From contig NC_065542.1 of NCBI RefSeq assembly GCF_932294415.1, forward strand, positions 1,071,501 through 1,135,500: a DNA stretch of 64,000 nt, written 5' to 3'. The first letter of the stretch is position 1; each line of letters opens with the position of its first letter. Under the pieces are notes generated by a model. It made no database searches. It was given only the letters and a program-made list of their open reading frames with translations, and had not been told where the DNA came from. Source of the DNA: Quercus robur (lineage: Eukaryota > Streptophyta > Magnoliopsida > Fagales > Fagaceae). Both the position numbers and the translations under genes were made by a program. Shown one piece after another: positions 59,273-64,000 of the stretch.

Positions 59273-62200
59273 ATGGTTCCAAATTTGTTAGTCGTTTTGG
59301 CTCTGATTTGTTGTGCTGTGCTTCAAGTACAAGCTTCAGTTACGGTATAAGAAATAATTGGTTTTTATTTATTTATTTATTTTTACATTGTGTTAAATTT
59401 AATTGAGCTGAGCTAAAAGCTTCGATTGCTTAAATTTTCAGGCATTTAACGGTTCGGGTAGTGGGAATTCGGTTGATCCAGGGAGTGAAGCTGGTAAAAG
59501 TGTGTGTATGTGTGACTTTGATGCTTGTACTCAATTTTTTTTTTTTAAGAATATGTTTGTTATTTTTGTTTAGTTTTGATGAAAATGTTTAGTGAATAGT
59601 ATTAAAAATGGAATGATGCTTAGCAAAAAAAGGAAGTTTTAGAAATATGGTTAAGATACACTATTGGTCCTTAAACTTTAGTCCATAAGTGATTTTGGGT
59701 GCATTTGTATAAACTATTGGAAAAATGTGTTTTGAGTTTAAAATGAGCATTTGTAAAAATTTTTTGAGGAGTTGTGATTGCAAAACAAAGTTTTGGGTTT
59801 TAAAAAACGCTCTTTTAATGTACGGACCCTTTAGTCCATGAAATTTAAGGTGATCACTTTTAGTCCATAACAAACTTAAGTGTGATTGTTTTCAGTACAT
59901 AATAAACTTAAAGTTATCGTTTTTAGTCCCTAATAAATTTTAGCGTTTTCACATGCGTAATACCACCAAAATTGGTTATAACTTTAGTTTGCCAAACACT
60001 TTAATTGGTAATAACTTTATATCAGAGCTGAACCAGCTCTGTTGTTTGCCAAACACAGCCGTAATTACAAAATAAGTAGAAGTAGAGTATGTGTTTTGCA
60101 TTTCGTAATTGCGCTGTTAGAGGAGACATCTCTTTAATCTCCTTGTTCAAATTTAAGCAATTTTTTTAATATAAAGAATAAAGAAACGCATTACGTATAT
60201 CTTTCCTGTATTCAAATCAGTTAAGCTTTTAAATGGAATAGCTCAACAGAGGACTAAAAAGTAGAATTCTTTTACATGTGAGGATTTAAAAATGTGCATT
60301 GCTTCACAAACTCTTATTGGAATCAAAACTTAGGTGTAATTCTTTTCTTTTTTTTCTCTTTTATTGGTAAGTTATGCCACTCAATAAGTCTTGAACTCCA
60401 CAACCTCACCTCCACCTAGTACTTATAAGGGGAGGAAGTGCTAGTTGAGCTAGGTGTAAGGACTCAATTGTAGGAACTTTGAATGCAAGTAACTAAGAAA
60501 CGAACTCTCTGAATGTCACCAAATTATTTATAGTAGCCCACATGGTCCCTTCCATTTTTAGGCGCTTTTAATGATTTTCCACATTCCTTTCTAACTGAAC
60601 TGTCCACCAGATCATAAAGAGTAAAGCACTTTTACTTGACTAGCAGATGATGTTTTGTTGCTTTAACTGATGAGAAACATCTTGTCTTTGATAGAATTGT
60701 TTTTGTATGAGGCTTTGAGCTGTGTCTGAAAATTACTAATTATTATGGTAAGAGACATTCAATTTTATCTCACCTTGAATATGGATCACTGAGTACTACT
60801 TCATGCTAGCAAAATTTTAGATGGCATAAAGCAATGCTGTTTTGAGAGAATAGAACACTTATGTAAAATGAGCAGAGGTAAGCAGAGCATCAAAAGAGCA
60901 ATTGTGATTACGTCTTTTATGGAAAAACTACCATATTTTTGTATAACTCTGAAAGATTCATTATCAAGATCCCTTGACAGAAAATAAGCTGGACTGAGAG
61001 AGGAAAAGGTGTTGTAGATGTTGTCATATCCTCATGTGCTGTGCTTATCTGTTTTCTTCAACATAGATCATCAACAGTGACAACATGCAATCCTTATTTT
61101 ATTTTTTGGCAAACAGTATATATCATATTCCCTAATAAATGGTATTCAGATTAAGGTCATATATGGACATTTGTTTTGATGTCATGTGTTAGGGTTGATT
61201 TCTTGGTTTCTCTTAATTTTGCTACAGTATTATATTGAAGTGCTTCATTTTTTTCCTGTGGACAGCACCCTGTCCTACTGGTTGGGTTATTGGACCAAAT
61301 GATAGTAAGTGCTTTATTTATATGGGAAGTCCCCGGTCATGGAAGGAATCTGAGAATGAATGCAAGCGTAATGGTGGGCACTTGGCGGCATTAACATCAT
61401 TTCAAGAATTAGACTTTGCTCATAATCTATGTAAAGAAGTTGTCAATGGCTGTTGGGTTGGAGGAAGAGTTGTCAACTCAACTACTGGCTTCAGTTGGAA
61501 GTGGTCAGATAATACTTCATATTGGAATGAGTCCATCCTTTTTGGACCAAATTTTCAATTCAATTGCACCAGTTCACCCTGTCCCACCAAGAATTCATTT
61601 GATTTATGTACATTGGTGACTAATAATGGATCAACTCTATTCACTAGTGAGAGATGCAACAAGTCTCTTGCTTTTATATGCATGCTTGATATAGGTATGT
61701 ACTTATATATCATGGCAATTTGCTATTCACCTCAATCCCACATTCTACCATGCATATCTTCCTAAGTTCTCTCCCCTCCCCCTTCTTTTTTTCTTTCCTC
61801 CTGGGAGGAGGGTCCTATCCTTAAATTTTCTCTCTCAAGTCAATGGAACATGGTGATATTATGTTTTTTCAGTTTTCTTGCATATATGTTAACCATGTTA
61901 AGGTGACCTTCTTATCCATATCTACCAGGGGACATATGCTCTCACATGCACTGCCACAAGGAATATCTTATCATCCTTGCAGTCGTTAGTGGGTTGATCC
62001 TCTGCACCACATTAGCTGTAGTAGTTTGGCTTCTTGCATACAAGCGGAGCAAGAAGCGTAGACGGTCTCGGAAACTATCTAATCCAGCAGCATCTGCATT
62101 AGTCCCTCCTTCATGGAAAGTCTTCACCAAAGAGGAACTGAAGTCAATTACAAAGAACTTCAGTGAAGGAAATCGTCTGCTTGGAGATGCCAAGACAGGT

Positions 62201-63781
62201 GGCACGTATAGTGGCCTTCTACCTGAAGGTTCAAGGGTGGCAGTTAAAAGGTTGAAGAGGTCTAGCTTTCAGAGGAAAAAGGAGTTCTATTCTGAAATTG
62301 GAAGGGTTGCAAGGCTTCACCATCCAAATTTGGTGGCTGTGAAAGGATGCTGCTATGATCATGGTGACCGGTACATAGTTTATGAGTTCATAGTTAATGG
62401 GCCCTTAGATAGATGGCTACACCACATACCAAGGGGAGGTCGGAGCTTAGATTGGGCTATGAGAATGAAAATCGCCACAACCCTTGCTCAAGGAATTGCG
62501 TACGTATATATTCTTCAATTTTTTTTTTTTTTTGGGTTTGGTATCTTTATGTTAAAGCTAGACTTTCTGATGCAAGCGCCCCCCTGCGCGCCCCCCCCCC
62601 CCCCCCCCCCCCCCCCCCTTTCTTCTATTCCCTGGGTGCTAGATTACATTTAGTAAAGACCCTTTTTTTTTTTTTTTTTTCAATGGTAAAAATTGATGGG
62701 TGATGATACTTTATTGTTGCTCTAATCCTATGGGTATGATATTCTTGCGAAAAATTACATTTGATACCTTTGTCATGTTAGATTAAACATGTTAGGTAAC
62801 TACCAAATTTTGACCATATATTTTAGGTAATCTGACAGCATTATGTCACATCTTGACTTTTATTTGGTAATTCAAAATGATGCATTATGTATTTGATGCA
62901 TGCTCTATGATTGTTTCTGGTAGTTCCTAAGAAAAATCAATATCAGATATTGCCTTGTCAAACTTGGTCATACTGATAAATGCTACCGACATCTTATCAA
63001 TTGTTTCCAATGGTGTAATGTCTGCCATATAGCAATAATTTAGTGTTGAAAGTATACTGACAATCAAAGTAACACCAACAACAATGCTTCCCCCCCCCTT
63101 TTATATTATGTTAGAAATACTTGTTTTGAAAATCTATCTCATGTATTTGTTGACATCCAATTCCAACTTCTTAATTTTCTCTTACTGTGGTGTGGTATAG
63201 TTGATGCAGACTTCATGTGTTTTTAAGAATCTGACTTTCTTATATTTCAAAATAGGTTCCTGCATGACAAGGTGAAGCCCCATGTTGTGCATCGAGATAT
63301 ACGAGCCAGTAATGTACTGCTTGATGAAGAGTTTGGGGCACATTTGATGGGGGTTGGCCTTTCAAAGTTTGTACCATATGAAGTGATGCATGAGCGGACT
63401 GTTATGGCTGGAGGCACATATGGATACCTTGCCCCAGAATTTGTGTACAGAAATGAGCTTACAACAAAGAGCGATGTTTATAGCTTTGGTGTGCTGCTGC
63501 TTGAAATTGTGACTGGGCGTAGGCCTGCACAGGCAGTTGATTCGGTAGGTTGGCAGAGTATATTTGAATGGGCTACACCTCTGGTTCAGGCTCATCGATA
63601 CCCAGATCTCTTGGATCCTCATATATCTTCTTCTTCTTCTGATATTCCAGAAGCTGGTGTCATTCAGAAGGTTGTGGACCTCGTTTATGCTTGTACACAA
63701 CATGTGCCGTCTATGCGCCCAAGAATGTCTCATGTTGTTCATCAGCTACAACAGTTGGCCCAACCACCTATTGTAAAATGA
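59273..63781 (+). CDS. C-type lectin receptor-like kinase (At1g52310 type), five coding exons, 549 aa
   Basis: Plasma-membrane receptor-like protein. Coding exons: 59273-59344, 59442-59493, 61266-61694, 61929-62499, 63256-63781; all GT-AG and in phase, joined 1,650 nt. Signal peptide 1-21 (ending VQA). The C-type lectin domain spans about residues 43-182 (PCPTGWVIGPNDSKCFIYMG, GGHLAALTSFQEL, CWVGGR, CNKSLAFIC). Transmembrane helix 197-221, then a basic stop (KRSKKRRRSRK). The kinase domain (about 265-540) keeps K291 (RVAVK), D389 (HRDIRASN) and APE, but DFG reads G407-V408-G409. From memory the Arabidopsis homologue has the same GVG and a similar length (about 552 aa), so this is a family trait, not decay. 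Probably weak or no phosphotransfer. The leader has a 5'-UTR intron and uORFs. Long C and T runs interrupt intron 4. Confidence 0.92.
60340..60450 (-). mobile_element. tRNA-derived SINE in lectin-kinase intron 2
   Basis: On the minus strand: A-box-like TAGCTCAACTAGCACTTCC, B-box-like GGAGTTCAAGACTT and a 3' end running into a T/C-rich (A/G-rich in sense) tail. Flanked by TAGGTGTAA at 60331-60339 and 60451-60459. Confidence 0.65.
62591..62618. repeat. 28-base C homopolymer in lectin-kinase intron 4
   Basis: An uninterrupted C run preceded by CGCG-type bases and followed after about 40 bp by a T run (62664-62680). Likely a genuine hypervariable tract or a sequencing/assembly artefact. Confidence 0.8.
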
Positions 63782-64000
63782 ATTCAACTAATCTTTAGAG
63801 CTTGGGTTTTCTCACTTGACTTTGAATTGGGAATGGTTTTTCCCCAAATGTTCTGGGCCAACTTATTTTTGCAGAACTATATTAGCAACTAGGTTTTAGC
63901 ATAGCACTAATGTAATTTTGAAAGACTCACCTTTGATGCAATGTTACCATTAATGTAATTGTATTTGTAACAAATATGCATTCCATATAATTAATCGATA
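63782..64000 (+). other. 3' UTR of the lectin-kinase gene
   Basis: AT-rich trailer with TAATGTAATTTTG and TAATGTAATTGTATTTG far-upstream-type elements near 63908 and 63951. No new gene before the window ends. Confidence 0.55.

Noticed and set aside
62413-62703. Proline-rich open frame after the lectin-kinase exon 4
   Set aside because: It is read-through into the C homopolymer of intron 4; the true donor is at 62500.
1-64000. A new multi-gene defence or biosynthetic cluster
   Set aside because: The genes belong to unrelated families, on both strands, far apart, with no shared pathway visible.

Overview
This is plant nuclear DNA. It has AT-rich intergenic and intronic sequence, multi-exon genes with GT-AG introns, plant-only gene families (endo-beta-mannanase, ATL-type RING-H2 proteins, a C-type lectin receptor-like kinase, a cell-wall LRR protein) and plant repeat types (Tat-lineage Ty3/Gypsy element, MITEs, tRNA-derived SINEs, solo LTRs). 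The gene content and the repeat style suggest a woody eudicot, possibly Fagaceae/Fagales. That placement is inference from memory of repeat families, not proven by the sequence.

Layout. 1-0.6 kb: first exon of a GH9 endo-1,4-beta-glucanase on the minus strand, running off the left edge. 0.6-7.1 kb: gene-poor AT-rich DNA with a MITE and a 0.87-kb Mutator-like foldback element flanked by a 10-bp target duplication. 7.1-22.4 kb: a repeat nest. It holds a chromovirus integrase relic, a tandemly duplicated kelch-like protein relic, a 10.5-kb Tat-lineage LTR element (two 624-bp LTRs, AATGA target duplication, an antisense accessory gene), a 1.3-kb long-TIR element and a 5'-truncated LINE with its target duplication. 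23.7-26.1 kb: intact five-exon endo-beta-mannanase. 27.5-41.1 kb: a complete fourteen-exon SCY1-like (SCYL2) pseudokinase gene on the minus strand, with SINE, LINE and minisatellite sequence in its introns. 41.5-44 kb: a TIR element, a SINE and a solo LTR. 45.7-47.2 kb: a small membrane RING-H2 gene with a 16-nt first coding exon. 47.8-49.1 kb: two solo LTRs flanking a SINE. 51.5-54.2 kb: a tandem non-coding duplication whose two copies were later hit by different insertions. 54.4-55.9 kb: intronless LRR protein. 56.8-57.7 kb: intronless RING-H2 protein. 59.1-63.8 kb: C-type lectin receptor-like kinase with a 5'-UTR intron, uORFs and a non-canonical DFG motif.

The host genes do not form an operon-like unit. 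Two act on wall polysaccharides (glucanase, mannanase), one LRR protein is probably apoplastic, two are candidate E3 ubiquitin ligases, one is a trafficking pseudokinase and one a surface receptor with a likely inactive kinase. I found no convincing new multi-gene system. The strongest items for a second look are the nested insertions datable by target-site duplications and empty-site paralogs, the antisense gene of the Tat element, the two foldback elements with internal sequence, the duplicated mannanase promoter/leader, and the two altered kinases.
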